Positions 1 to 6,356 of a stretch of DNA of 18,480 nucleotides are shown here, piece after piece. How positions within the stretch are numbered: the first letter of the stretch is position 1; the number at the start of each line of letters is the position of its first letter. Origin of the DNA: Lachnospiraceae bacterium (GTDB taxonomy: Bacteria > Bacillota_A > Clostridia > Lachnospirales > Lachnospiraceae); the NCBI GenBank assembly GCA_017634255.1, contig JAGBNT010000042.1, forward strand, positions 1 to 18,480. Direction: 5' to 3'. The notes below the pieces were generated by a model that saw only the letters and a list, made by a program, of their open reading frames with translations, did not search any database and was not told the origin of the DNA. The position numbers were made by a program, and so were the translations under genes.

Positions 1-231
1 CTCAGGAGGATACTAATGCTTACAAAGGTTGAACAGATAATTGAGAATGAGAAGATCGAGGCAGTGAATAAAGCGATAGATAATACAAGGAAAGAGGCAC
101 GCAGAGAGATGGAGCGGGTTGTGGAGAGGCTCTTAAGGAAGGGCAGTGATGTTTCAATGGTAAGTGAATGTACAGGCTTTTCCGTTGAAGATGTGCAAAG
201 GATACAGGAAAGTATACTGCAGGAGGCGTAA
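1..231 (+). CDS. PD-(D/E)XK transposase-like (Rpn family) C-terminal fragment or small orphan ORF
   Basis: A 71-residue ORF starts at ATG 16, with AGGAGG at 4-9, six bases upstream. The frame stays open to the window edge (codons L-R-R-I-L before the Met), so it may instead be the 3' end of a longer gene. The product is a charged helix rich in Glu, Lys and Arg, followed by a short segment (about residues 43-68, 'VSECTGFSVEDVQRIQ') that resembles the degenerate helix-turn-helix tail of Rpn/PD-(D/E)XK nuclease-transposase proteins common in Lachnospiraceae. No catalytic nuclease residues are visible. Family assignment rests only on this tail and is tentative. It sits next to other mobile-element debris (orphan IS66 TnpA). 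Confidence 0.45.
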   Translation, partial: LRRILMLTKVEQIIENEKIEAVNKAIDNTRKEARREMERVVERLLRKGSDVSMVSECTGFSVEDVQRIQESILQEA

Positions 232-267
232 GAGCCAAGTCAAAATCGAATAAAGTAAAACCCACGG

Positions 268-307
268 ACTCCCTCTGTAAAGTATGAAATTGCTTTGCAG
301 AGGGAGT
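268..307 (+). terminator. Stem-loop after the first ORF, terminator-like
   Basis: ACTCCCTCTGTAAAG (268-282) pairs with CTTTGCAGAGGGAGT (293-307) around a 10-base loop. It is a 15-bp stem with a single G-T wobble. The sequence after it is only modestly T-rich, so it is a plausible but not classical intrinsic terminator. It separates the first ORF from the TnpA-like gene. Confidence 0.55.
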
Positions 308-373
308 TCTTAGTTATAGTTTAGCAGGATATTCCGGGCCATTATTCAATAAAGAAAAGGAGGACTATAAATC

Positions 374-799
374 ATGAAGAGAGTATATCGTGGAAGGGAC
401 AAGTGGATGGATATAATTTCGGAATGCCGGGCAAGCGATCTGTCCGATGCGGAGTGGTGCAGGCAGAACGGAATAAAGATATCCACCTTTTACGCAACTG
501 TGAAAAAGATGAAGAAGGCGGGGATAAAGCTGCCGCCGAAGGGCAAAAGGATTCTGGAGGAGCACATAGAGCCTGCTGCTGGCAGACTGTCAGAAATTGA
601 CGCTGAACCCAGACAGGCCATGCCGATGCCGGAGATAGATGTCGAAACAAGGGTAAATACCGTCAAAAGTGACACTCTCGGGAATACGGATAAGCCTTGT
701 GATATCGAGATTGAGATCGGAGAGATCAAGGTAAGAATTAATAATGGGGCAGATACGCAGCTTCTTGCCGATGTCATGAAGGTCTTAAATAAGTCATAG
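374..799 (+). CDS. tnpA: IS66-family accessory protein TnpA (orphan)
   Basis: A 141-residue protein with AAGGAGG at 357-363, ten bases before the ATG. Residues 8-48 ('DKWMDIISECRASDLSDAEW', then 'CRQNGIKISTFY') match the N-terminal helix-turn-helix of IS66-type TnpA accessory proteins. The C-terminus ('IEIGEIKVRINNGADTQLL') matches the short conserved beta/helix tail of the same family. In a complete IS66 element TnpA is followed by TnpB and the DDE transposase TnpC. Here the gene is followed by a hairpin overlapping its stop codon and then by unrelated intergenic sequence, so it is an orphan. It is either an element remnant or a retained DNA-binding protein. The variable middle (residues 60-105) is Pro/Glu-rich and probably unstructured. 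Confidence 0.75.
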   Translation: MKRVYRGRDKWMDIISECRASDLSDAEWCRQNGIKISTFYATVKKMKKAGIKLPPKGKRILEEHIEPAAGRLSEIDAEPRQAMPMPEIDVETRVNTVKSDTLGNTDKPCDIEIEIGEIKVRINNGADTQLLADVMKVLNKS

Positions 800-830
800 G
801 TTATTGAATTTCATCAGAAATTCAATAACC
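799..830 (+). terminator. Perfect 13-bp hairpin overlapping the tnpA stop codon
   Basis: GGTTATTGAATTT (799-811) and AAATTCAATAACC (818-830) are exact inverted repeats around the 6-base loop CATCAG. The arm begins at the last base of the TAG stop. No T-run follows, so it could be a rho-independent-like end, an mRNA-stabilising hairpin, or the terminal structure of a degraded mobile element. Confidence 0.6.
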
Positions 831-991
831 GTATTCGACCAGGGACTTGCGAAGCAAGTCGCGTGCTCCGCGGAACACGGAGTTCCTGAACGCATTTCCA
901 GTTTTGCGTTCAGGAAGTCATAGCTATATGGTTTACGCTATCTCGTGGGGATATCTCCGCCTCTGTGTTGCAAGCTTTGCCCAGCAAAGCT
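831..991. repeat. Palindrome-rich intergenic stretch (about 200 bp without a gene)
   Basis: Three perfect hairpins occur in a row. GACTTGC-GAA-GCAAGTC spans 844-860. TTCCTGAACGCA (883-894) pairs with TGCGTTCAGGAA (905-916) across a 10-base loop. AGCTTTGC (973-980) pairs with GCAAAGCT (984-991). The self-complementary TCCGCGGA lies between the first two. The arrangement suggests a dispersed palindromic element rather than coding DNA. An open frame runs through it from a TTG at 847 into the SIS gene, but it lacks a ribosome binding site and is not considered coding. Confidence 0.55.
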
Positions 992-996
992 ATAAT
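968..996 (+). promoter_or_regulatory. Promoter of the SIS gene with a palindrome in its spacer
   Basis: TTGCAA (968-973) and TATAAT (991-996) are separated by exactly 17 bp, close to the sigma-A consensus. The inverted repeat AGCTTTGC/GCAAAGCT (973-991) fills the spacer, which could let a dimeric regulator bind there. The predicted start of transcription, near 1003, gives a leader of about 27 nt before ATG 1030. A TCACGTGA palindrome lies at 1008-1015. Confidence 0.65.
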
Positions 997-1029
997 ATGT
1001 GCAAATGTCACGTGATACAGGAGGTTACC

Positions 1030-1590
1030 ATGGACACGAAAGCATATGTAGACAATTATCTTAAGGAAACGATAGAGATTGCAGGGGCTGTTTCCCAGGA
1101 GGAGATAGTTAAAGCGGTTGAGATCCTACGGGATATTAAGGCAAAGGAAGGGAGGCTTTTCATCCTCGGAGTCGGTGGGAGCGCTGCCAACGCCAGCCAT
1201 GCGGTCAACGATTTTAGAAAGATAGGCGGTATCGAGACCTATGCCCCGACCGACAATGTTTCGGAGCTTACGGCAAGAACTAACGATGAGGGTTGGGACA
1301 CCACCTTTACTGAGTGGCTTAAGATTTCCCATATTTCAGAAAATGATGCGGTCATGGTCTTCTCTGTTGGCGGAGGAAGCGAGACAACTTCCCAGAATAT
1401 AGTAAAGGCGCTCAAACTTGCGAAGGAAAAAGGCGCAAGGGTGCTTTCCATAGTTTCCAGGACCGGAGGCTATTCTAGGGAGGTTTCCGATGCCTGCGTC
1501 CTCATTCCGGTGGTCGCCGATGAACGTATAACACCTCATGCTGAGGGCTGGCAGGGAGTAGTCTGGCATCTGATAGTCAATGCGCTGTAA
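1030..1590 (+). CDS. SIS-domain phosphosugar isomerase, GmhA-like
   Basis: A 186-residue cytosolic protein. ATG 1030 is chosen because CAGGAGG lies at 1018-1024 and a near-consensus promoter ends at 996; the longer open frame from 847 would start upstream of that promoter. Residues about 42-57 ('RLFILGVGGSAANASH') form the SIS nucleotide/phosphosugar loop, and 'MVFSVGGGSETT' is the second Ser-rich phosphate-binding loop. The C-terminal 'HAEGWQGVVWHLIVNAL' resembles the helix that carries the catalytic His in GmhA/DiaA-type proteins. Length matches the GmhA/DiaA group (about 190). It probably isomerises a ketose/aldose phosphate. Adjacency to an FGGY kinase gene (152 bp downstream) supports a sugar-phosphate role, but the substrate cannot be read from sequence. 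It could instead be a non-enzymatic SIS protein. Confidence 0.85.
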   Translation: MDTKAYVDNYLKETIEIAGAVSQEEIVKAVEILRDIKAKEGRLFILGVGGSAANASHAVNDFRKIGGIETYAPTDNVSELTARTNDEGWDTTFTEWLKISHISENDAVMVFSVGGGSETTSQNIVKALKLAKEKGARVLSIVSRTGGYSREVSDACVLIPVVADERITPHAEGWQGVVWHLIVNAL

Positions 1591-1644
1591 AAATAATCAC
1601 CTTTTTTGTAAAGATTATGGCTTTTTAAATGAGGCTTTTTGAAA

Positions 1645-1717
1645 TATAATCAGATTTGAGGGCGTAGGCCGGAAGACTGATATTTGTCTTTGCAGGCCAG
1701 ATGGCGTCCCAATATCA
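1645..1717 (+). promoter_or_regulatory. Candidate -10 box and pseudoknot-capable leader of the sugar kinase
   Basis: TATAAT lies at 1645-1650; the upstream -35 (T-rich, about 1622-1627) is weak. The region just downstream can form a nested stem: GGG (1660-1662) with CCC (1708-1710), GGCC (1667-1670) with GGCC (1695-1698), and AAGAC (1673-1677) with GTCTT (1686-1690). The apical loop TGATATT (1678-1684) is exactly complementary to AATATCA (1711-1717), immediately 3' of the stem and 14 bases before the AGGAG ribosome binding site. This is the geometry of an H-type pseudoknot. No known riboswitch class was recognised. Confidence 0.4.
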
Positions 1718-1742
1718 TTATTTATGAGAAAAGGAGCGGGAT

Positions 1743-3344
1743 ATGGGAAGCATTGACATCAAGGAAGCTATTGAAAATGGCAAGACGACTATGGGTATTG
1801 AATTCGGCTCAACGAGGATCAAGGCCGTATTGATAACCGAGGATTTTGTACCCGTTGCAAACGGCTCCCACAAATGGGAGAACAGGCTGGAGAACAATAT
1901 CTGGACATATTCGGAGGATGATATCTGGACAGGTTTGAGGGATTGCTATTCACAGCTTGCGGCGGACGTTAAGAAAAAATATGGAATCACCTTAAAGAAG
2001 ATAGGTGCGATCGGTATTTCCGCCATGATGCATGGCTACATGGTATTTGATAAGGATGGGAAGCTGCTGGTTCCTTTCAGAACATGGAGAAACACCATGA
2101 CTCTTGAAGCTTCTGAGAAGCTTACGGAGCTGTTTAATTTCCACATTCCCCAGAGGTGGAGTATAGCGCATTTATATCAGGCTATCCTCAAGGAAGAGCC
2201 TCATGTGAAGGATATAGTATTCCAGACTACGCTTGAGGGCTACATTCATTGGAAGCTGACCGGAGAAAAGGTCATAGGTATCGGAGAGGCTTCAGGCATG
2301 TTCCCCATAGACAGCACAAAGAAAAATTACGATGAGGGAATGCTTGATAAGTTTGATGAGCTTGTGGCGGACAAAGGCTTTCCCTGGAAGATAAGGGATA
2401 TCCTGCCGAAGGTGCTTGTTGCAGGAGAGAATGCAGGTAAGCTTACTGCGGAGGGAGTTAAGCTTCTGGATGAAAGCGGAGAGCTTGAAGCAGGTATTCC
2501 TTTCTGTCCTCCGGAGGGAGATGCAGGAACAGGCATGACGGCAACCAATTCAGTTAAGCAGAGAACAGGCAATGTATCTGCAGGAACAAGCGTATTTGCA
2601 ATGGTTGTTTTAGAGCATGCCCTCTCAAAGCCTTATGACGAGCTGGATATGGTTACTACGCCTGCGGGAGATCCTGTTGCAATGGTTCACTGCAATAACT
2701 GTACGTCGGATCTGAATGCATGGGTAAATCTTTTCCTTGAGGTCATCGGACTTGCGGGAGGAAGCATCGATACGCAGGAGCTTTATCACAGGCTGTATGC
2801 AGAAGCTCTTAAGGGTGAGAGCGATTGCGGCGGACTTATGGCGTACAACTATTTCTCGGGTGAGCATATCACTAATTTTGAAGAGGGTCGTCCGCTGTTT
2901 ATGAGAAAGCCTGATGCGGATTTCTCACTTGCGAATTTCATGCGTACAACGCTGTTTACTGCTCTTGGAGCGTTAAAGACTGGCATGAACATTCTTATCA
3001 GGGATGAAGGAGTCAAGGTTGACAGGCTCTTAGGTCACGGCGGATGGTTCAATGCAAAGGGCTCCGGACAGAGAATCATGGCGGCGGCTATGGGAACTCC
3101 TGTTTCCGTTATGGAGACTGCCGGAGAGGGCGGACCTTGGGGTGAAGCTCTTCTTGCCAGCTATATGCTTAAGAAGGAGGACGGAGAAACTCTGGAGGAT
3201 TACCTTGACAATAAGGTCTTTGCTGGCTTTAAGGCAGAGAGCATGGATCCCGTTGATGAGGATGTCAAGGGCTTTGATGAGTTCTTAAAGGTTTATGCTG
3301 AAGGCCTTAAGGTTGAGAGGGCCGCTATTGAAGCGCTTAAATAA
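1743..3344 (+). CDS. FGGY-family carbohydrate kinase
   Basis: A 533-residue sugar kinase of the ASKHA fold. AGGAG at 1732-1736 precedes ATG 1743 by six bases. Residues 18-27 ('[10 protein letters not shown]') are the phosphate-1 loop. '[19 protein letters not shown]' (91-109) is the FGGY_N sugar-site segment. 'EGDAGTGM' (258-265) carries the likely catalytic Asp260, and '[11 protein letters not shown]' (276-286) is phosphate-2. '[20 protein letters not shown]' plus '[15 protein letters not shown]' form the adenosine-binding FGGY_C part. It is slightly longer than xylulokinase or glycerol kinase (about 500). The phosphoryl acceptor is presumably a ketose or polyol. The SIS isomerase upstream suggests a two-step isomerise/phosphorylate route. 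No transporter gene adjoins it. The substrate is unresolved. Confidence 0.85.
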   Translation: MGSIDIKEAIENGKTTMGIEFGSTRIKAVLITEDFVPVANGSHKWENRLENNIWTYSEDDIWTGLRDCYSQLAADVKKKYGITLKKIGAIGISAMMHGYMVFDKDGKLLVPFRTWRNTMTLEASEKLTELFNFHIPQRWSIAHLYQAILKEEPHVKDIVFQTTLEGYIHWKLTGEKVIGIGEASGMFPIDSTKKNYDEGMLDKFDELVADKGFPWKIRDILPKVLVAGENAGKLTAEGVKLLDESGELEAGIPFCPPEGDAGTGMTATNSVKQRTGNVSAGTSVFAMVVLEHALSKPYDELDMVTTPAGDPVAMVHCNNCTSDLNAWVNLFLEVIGLAGGSIDTQELYHRLYAEALKGESDCGGLMAYNYFSGEHITNFEEGRPLFMRKPDADFSLANFMRTTLFTALGALKTGMNILIRDEGVKVDRLLGHGGWFNAKGSGQRIMAAAMGTPVSVMETAGEGGPWGEALLASYMLKKEDGETLEDYLDNKVFAGFKAESMDPVDEDVKGFDEFLKVYAEGLKVERAAIEALK

Positions 3345-3372
3345 CAGAGGCTCATAATTTTGATATGTCAAT

Positions 3373-3456
3373 CGAGTAGGGGTGATGAAATCCCCCTACT
3401 CGCCGCGCGGGGCGCGTCCGGCGTAAGCTGGAATACTTCCTTACGCGCCCCTGCGC
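3373..3456. repeat. Two strong GC-rich hairpins downstream of the kinase
   Basis: CGAGTAGGGG (3373-3382) pairs perfectly with CCCCTACTCG (3393-3402). Directly after it, GCGCGGGGCGCGT (3405-3417) pairs with ACGCGCCCC (3443-3451) and GCGC (3453-3456), giving 13 bp with one bulged T. The second stem contains an alternative pairing, GCGTAAG-like (3421-3427) with CTTACGC (3440-3446). Neither stem is followed by a T-run. The GC content is far above its surroundings. Confidence 0.55.
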
Positions 3457-3461
3457 ATAAA

Positions 3462-3496
3462 AGAGACCTGCTGGAGAAGTTTCCGGCAGGTCTTTG
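3462..3496. terminator. Intrinsic terminator between the kinase and the DUF5610 gene
   Basis: AGACCTGCTGGA (3464-3475) pairs with TCCGGCAGGTCT (3482-3493) with one G-T wobble, and TTTGTTT follows. An A-rich flank (AAAAG) precedes the stem, so it may act in both directions for the converging kinase (+) and DUF5610 (-) genes. Confidence 0.7.
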
Positions 3497-3540
3497 TTTA
3501 CAAATATCACTTATGTTAGAGAATACCGATACACTGCTTA

Positions 3541-4248
3541 TCAGGCTTCAACCTGTACAGCGGCATTTGCTGCGTTTGCTGAATTTGCTGTGCTCGCAGC
3601 ATTCGCCGAATTTGCTTCTTCAGCCCATTTGTTGAATTTTTCCTTTACTGCATCATAGGTCTTCTGGCTGATTTCGGGAAGATCCGTGCCCCAGGTTTTT
3701 GTAGCCTGCTTAAAGCCCTTTTCAAAAGCGTCAAACAACTCATTGGCCTTTGAAGGATCATTCCCTGCAAGAGCCTTGGCAAAATCCAATATCCTGTCAG
3801 AGGTCTGCTCAACGCCCCAATAGCCGTCTTCCGCGACATCCTTCTGAGCCTGTTCCCTGGTTGCCTCATCGACCTCAAAATCACCGCTTGCAAGATACCG
3901 ATACATTGACTCGTTGTTGGAAGCGATGGCCGAAGCCTTGCCCTGCCCAAGAAGGAGCTTTTCAACGATGGAACGGAGCTGCTCGGTGCTGGCATCCGCA
4001 GCAGCCTTAAGCTTCTCAATGGTGGCAGTATCCTGCTTGTAGTTCGTTGACTTTACTGTAACCTTATCCGTATCCTCGCTCTTCTCGTACACGACACCCG
4101 TACCGGTATTGGCAGCCGTAGAGGCCGCATTTGCAGTAGAAGCAGCTTCGGAAGCTTCTTTCTTTACCGCGCCAGAAACGGTATCAGCATAGTTTGTATA
4201 ATCGTTTTTGATGGAATTTACTGAATTCACTGAATTAATGGTGCTCAT
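3541..4248 (-). CDS. DUF5610-type protein with Ala/Asn/Ser-rich ends
   Basis: The second in-frame Met (4248) is preferred: AAGGAGGT lies at 4257-4264 on this strand, 8 bases away, whereas the first Met (4254) would be only 2 bases from it. The product is 235 residues. The central 'GYWGVEQTSDRILDFAKALAGNDP' and 'GFKQATKTWGTDLPEISQKT' segments match the conserved part of DUF5610, sometimes mislabelled 'hydrogenase-4 component G'; no hydrogenase gene is nearby. The N-terminal region (to about residue 55) and last 30 residues are low-complexity Ala/Asn/Ser/Thr/Val runs. There is no signal peptide or membrane segment. A homologous domain occurs in flagellated Gammaproteobacteria and some Firmicutes. 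Function is unknown. Confidence 0.7.
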   Translation of the reverse strand: MSTINSVNSVNSIKNDYTNYADTVSGAVKKEASEAASTANAASTAANTGTGVVYEKSEDTDKVTVKSTNYKQDTATIEKLKAAADASTEQLRSIVEKLLLGQGKASAIASNNESMYRYLASGDFEVDEATREQAQKDVAEDGYWGVEQTSDRILDFAKALAGNDPSKANELFDAFEKGFKQATKTWGTDLPEISQKTYDAVKEKFNKWAEEANSANAASTANSANAANAAVQVEA

Positions 4249-4272
4249 TGGCATGTACCTCCTTGTAATGTG

Positions 4273-4301
4273 ATTATAATGGATAAAATTTTCACCGTAA
4301 A
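4273..4301 (-). promoter_or_regulatory. Promoter of the DUF5610 gene
   Basis: On the minus strand TTTACG (4301-4296) and TATAAT (4278-4273) are separated by 17 bp. A 7-bp inverted repeat, TTTCACC (4290-4296) with GGTGAAA (4310-4316), overlaps the -35 box and could be an operator. Confidence 0.5.
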
Positions 4302-4419
4302 TCCTTTTAGGTGAAATAATGGTAAAGGGTAAACTGCTCCCTTCTGTCTATTCTATATATCGGCAGGAACAGAAGAGGAATTAAGACCTTTTCGTTAAAA
4401 AATTCAAATTTTTTCTTTT

Positions 4420-4447
4420 TTGCATTTTAAACAGGATATAGTATTAT
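4420..4447 (+). promoter_or_regulatory. Candidate promoter of the K+ channel gene
   Basis: TTGCAT (4420-4425) and TATTAT (4442-4447) are separated by 16 bp in an A/T-rich region. The ATG lies about 37 bases past the expected start site, with AGAGGT as ribosome binding site. Confidence 0.45.
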
Positions 4448-4490
4448 ATTCTTTAGCTTCATCAGTTTAACCACAAGAGGTAGATTTACC

Positions 4491-5429
4491 ATGAAAGAAA
4501 TAAAAAAAAGAATCTTTGAGATAATCCAGATTGGGCACAAGGAGGACTTTACGAGCCGGTTTTTCGATATATTTATTGTCCTGATAATTATTTTGAACAT
4601 AGCTGTAATGTTTTTGTATACCTTTGAGGAGTTAAGACCTTATTTTCATGTTTTGAAGACCCTGGAGGGCATAACGGTATTTTTTTTCTGCATAGAATAT
4701 GTATTAAGGATATGGACGGCCGACCTGTTGTATCCGGACATGAGCCGCGGGGCTGCCATAGGGAGATTTCTGGTATCCTTTGACGGAGTGGTGGATCTTT
4801 TGACGATTTTGCCTTTCTTTTTTCTTACGGGCTTTGTGGCGCTCAGGCTCCTGCGCGTAGTCAGGATATTCCATCTCTTCCGCCTGAATGCACAGTACGA
4901 TTCCTTCAATGTCATAAAAACCGTTATATATAAGAAGAGAAATCAGATAATCTCATCTGTTTTTATCATACTCATACTTATGCTGGCCTCCTCCATATCA
5001 ATATACGGAGTCGAGCATCCCGCACAGCCAAATGTATACAGAAATGCTTTTTCGGGCATGTGGTGGAGTCTTTCGACGATCTTTACAGTGGGCTACGGAG
5101 ATATTTATCCCATAACCCTTTTGGGAAGAGTACTTGCCGTTGTTATAACTTTTCTGGGTGTCGGAGTCGTGGCCATACCAACAGGTATTATTTCCGCAGG
5201 TTTCGTTGAGGAATATTCAAGGATGCAAAAAAAAGAAGCCGCAACTATAGCCAAGACCTCCATGATCATGGTTGAAAAGGGGCACGAATATATTGGAATG
5301 ACGGTGGATGAGATCGAGGATGCGGAGGGCTTTAATATCATTGCCCTGGTAAGGGATGGGAATGTAAGTATGCCGCTTGGGAACCTTAAAATGGAGATTA
5401 GTGACACCATAATTTATCAGCCTAAATAG
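4491..5429 (+). CDS. Six-TM voltage-gated-type potassium channel with C-terminal RCK_C-like domain
   Basis: A 312-residue membrane protein. Hydrophobic segments occur near residues 24-43 (S1), 58-77 (S2), 96-114 (S3), 115-133 (S4), 152-173 (S5) and 212-236 (S6). S4 ('FVALRLLRVVRIFHLFRL') has Arg spaced at three to four residues, as in a voltage sensor. The pore helix 'AFSGMWWSLSTIF' leads to the selectivity filter TVGYGD (199-204), the K+ signature. Residues about 262-312 ('HEYIGMTVDEIEDAEGFNIIALVRDGNVSMP') resemble the TrkA_C/RCK_C ligand-binding module, without the preceding RCK_N Rossmann domain. It probably mediates K+ flux across the cytoplasmic membrane. It is flanked by non-operonic genes and has its own promoter. 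Confidence 0.9.
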   Translation: MKEIKKRIFEIIQIGHKEDFTSRFFDIFIVLIIILNIAVMFLYTFEELRPYFHVLKTLEGITVFFFCIEYVLRIWTADLLYPDMSRGAAIGRFLVSFDGVVDLLTILPFFFLTGFVALRLLRVVRIFHLFRLNAQYDSFNVIKTVIYKKRNQIISSVFIILILMLASSISIYGVEHPAQPNVYRNAFSGMWWSLSTIFTVGYGDIYPITLLGRVLAVVITFLGVGVVAIPTGIISAGFVEEYSRMQKKEAATIAKTSMIMVEKGHEYIGMTVDEIEDAEGFNIIALVRDGNVSMPLGNLKMEISDTIIYQPK

Positions 5430-5523
5430 CGGCTTTGCGGATACTGTGGTTTCTAAAAACGGCAGAAAAACTGAACATATCGGGTTTTAAACCCTAAAAA
5501 ACCTTGAAAATAAGGGAAAACTA

Positions 5524-5552
5524 TTGACAAAGTACTTAAAGCGATATACTGT
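5524..5552 (+). promoter_or_regulatory. Promoter of the HU gene
   Basis: A perfect TTGACA lies at 5524-5529. The -10 is either TATACT (5545-5550, spacer 15) or TACTGT (5547-5552, spacer 17). The ATG is about 50 bases downstream of the likely start site. A strong promoter fits an abundant nucleoid protein. Confidence 0.6.
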
Positions 5553-5609
5553 ATATTGTGTAACAAATCAATAATTCTGCAATATTTTGTATTAAAAATG
5601 GAGGATGCT

Positions 5610-5897
5610 ATGAATAAGACAGAATTAGTTGCGGCAATCACAAAGGACACAAAGCTCTCAAAGAAGGATACGGAAGCTACTCTTAAAGCCTTCATAGATG
5701 TAGTTGGCAAGGAGCTTAAGAAGGGCGGAAAGGTTCAGCTTATCGGTTTCGGAACGTTTGAAGTGGCAAAGCGTGCGGCTCGTAAGGGACGTAATCCCCA
5801 GACAGGAAAAGAGATCAAGATTGCAGCATCTAAGTCGCCTAAGTTTAAGGCTGGTGCAGCTTTAAAAGAGCTCGTAAACGGAAAGAAGAAAAAGTAA
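5610..5897 (+). CDS. hup: DNA-binding protein HU
   Basis: A 95-residue nucleoid protein that bends DNA as a dimer. ATG 5610 is chosen because GGAGG (5600-5604) lies five bases upstream and 'MNKTELVAAI' is the canonical HU N-terminus; the longer frame adds non-HU residues. Recognisable parts are 'GKVQLIGFGTFEVAKRAARK' (the beta saddle), 'GRNPQTGKEIKI' with the conserved intercalating Asn-Pro of the arms, and the 'KFKAGAALKELVN' C-terminal helix. The last residues are a Lys run (KKKK). Length is typical (90-95). A perfect -35 and a strong terminator make it a monocistronic, highly expressed unit. Confidence 0.97.
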   Translation: MNKTELVAAITKDTKLSKKDTEATLKAFIDVVGKELKKGGKVQLIGFGTFEVAKRAARKGRNPQTGKEIKIAASKSPKFKAGAALKELVNGKKKK

Positions 5898-5921
5898 TAC
5901 ATAAAGATGAAACAGTAAGGG

Positions 5922-5953
5922 GACTGCTGCTCATGCGGGCAGCAGTCTTTTTT
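5922..5953 (+). terminator. Rho-independent terminator of hup
   Basis: GACTGCTGC (5922-5930) pairs perfectly with GCAGCAGTC (5939-5947) around an 8-base loop and is followed by TTTTTT (5948-5953). Confidence 0.93.
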
Positions 5954-5975
5954 GAAAAAGAACAGGAGAAAGAAT

Positions 5976-6356
5976 ATGGCTGACATAAGGATATTGAGAT
6001 GTAATAAGTGTAAAAACGTAGTTATGGTCCTGAACTCGGGAACCTGTATTCCGCAGTGCTGCGGGGAGGAAATGCAGGAGCTTAAAGCTAACACCTCGGA
6101 TGGAGCAATGGAAAAGCATGTACCGGACGTAACGGTGGAGGGCGACACCCTAAAGGTTCAGGTCGGCTCCACTGAGCATCCTATGCTTGAGGAGCATTAT
6201 ATTCAGTGGATATATCTTCAGACCGAGACAGACGGACAGATAAAGTATTTAAAGCCCGGAGAAGCACCCAGGGCAGAGTTTGTGTTGAATGGCAGAAAGC
6301 CCGTAGCGGTTTATGAATACTGCAATCTTCACGGTCTTTGGAAAAAGGAACTGTAA
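5976..6356 (+). CDS. dfx: Desulfoferrodoxin (superoxide reductase)
   Basis: A 126-residue cytosolic enzyme that reduces superoxide to peroxide in anaerobes. ATG 5976 is chosen: AGGAG lies about eight bases upstream, and the longer frame (TTG 5952) begins inside the hup terminator T-run. The N-terminal desulforedoxin domain has the FeCys4 ligands C9, C12, C28 and C29. The C-terminal neelaredoxin domain has E46-K47-H48 ('EKHVP'), H68 and H74 ('STEHPMLEEHY'), then C116 and H119 ('YEYCNLHGLW'), the expected His4-Cys site II set. All ligands are intact. It begins only 23 bases after the hup terminator, so it relies on read-through or on a promoter inside hup. The stop codon abuts the next start, implying coupling. 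Confidence 0.96.
   Translation: MADIRILRCNKCKNVVMVLNSGTCIPQCCGEEMQELKANTSDGAMEKHVPDVTVEGDTLKVQVGSTEHPMLEEHYIQWIYLQTETDGQIKYLKPGEAPRAEFVLNGRKPVAVYEYCNLHGLWKKEL

Noticed and set aside
847..1029. N-terminal extension of the SIS gene (open frame from a TTG at 847)
   Set aside because: It lacks a ribosome binding site, is made of palindromic intergenic DNA, and starts upstream of the promoter at 968-996; ATG 1030 has CAGGAGG in place.
3541..4248. Hydrogenase-4 component G
   Set aside because: This label is attached to DUF5610-like proteins by mis-annotation; no hydrogenase subunit is nearby and no Fe-S or Ni motif is present.
5485..5500. GGGTTTTAAACCC as terminator of the K+ channel gene
   Set aside because: The arms leave no workable loop and no T-run follows.
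5952..5975. Longer start for desulfoferrodoxin
   Set aside because: The TTG lies in the T-run of the hup terminator; the family N-terminus and ribosome binding site agree with ATG 5976.
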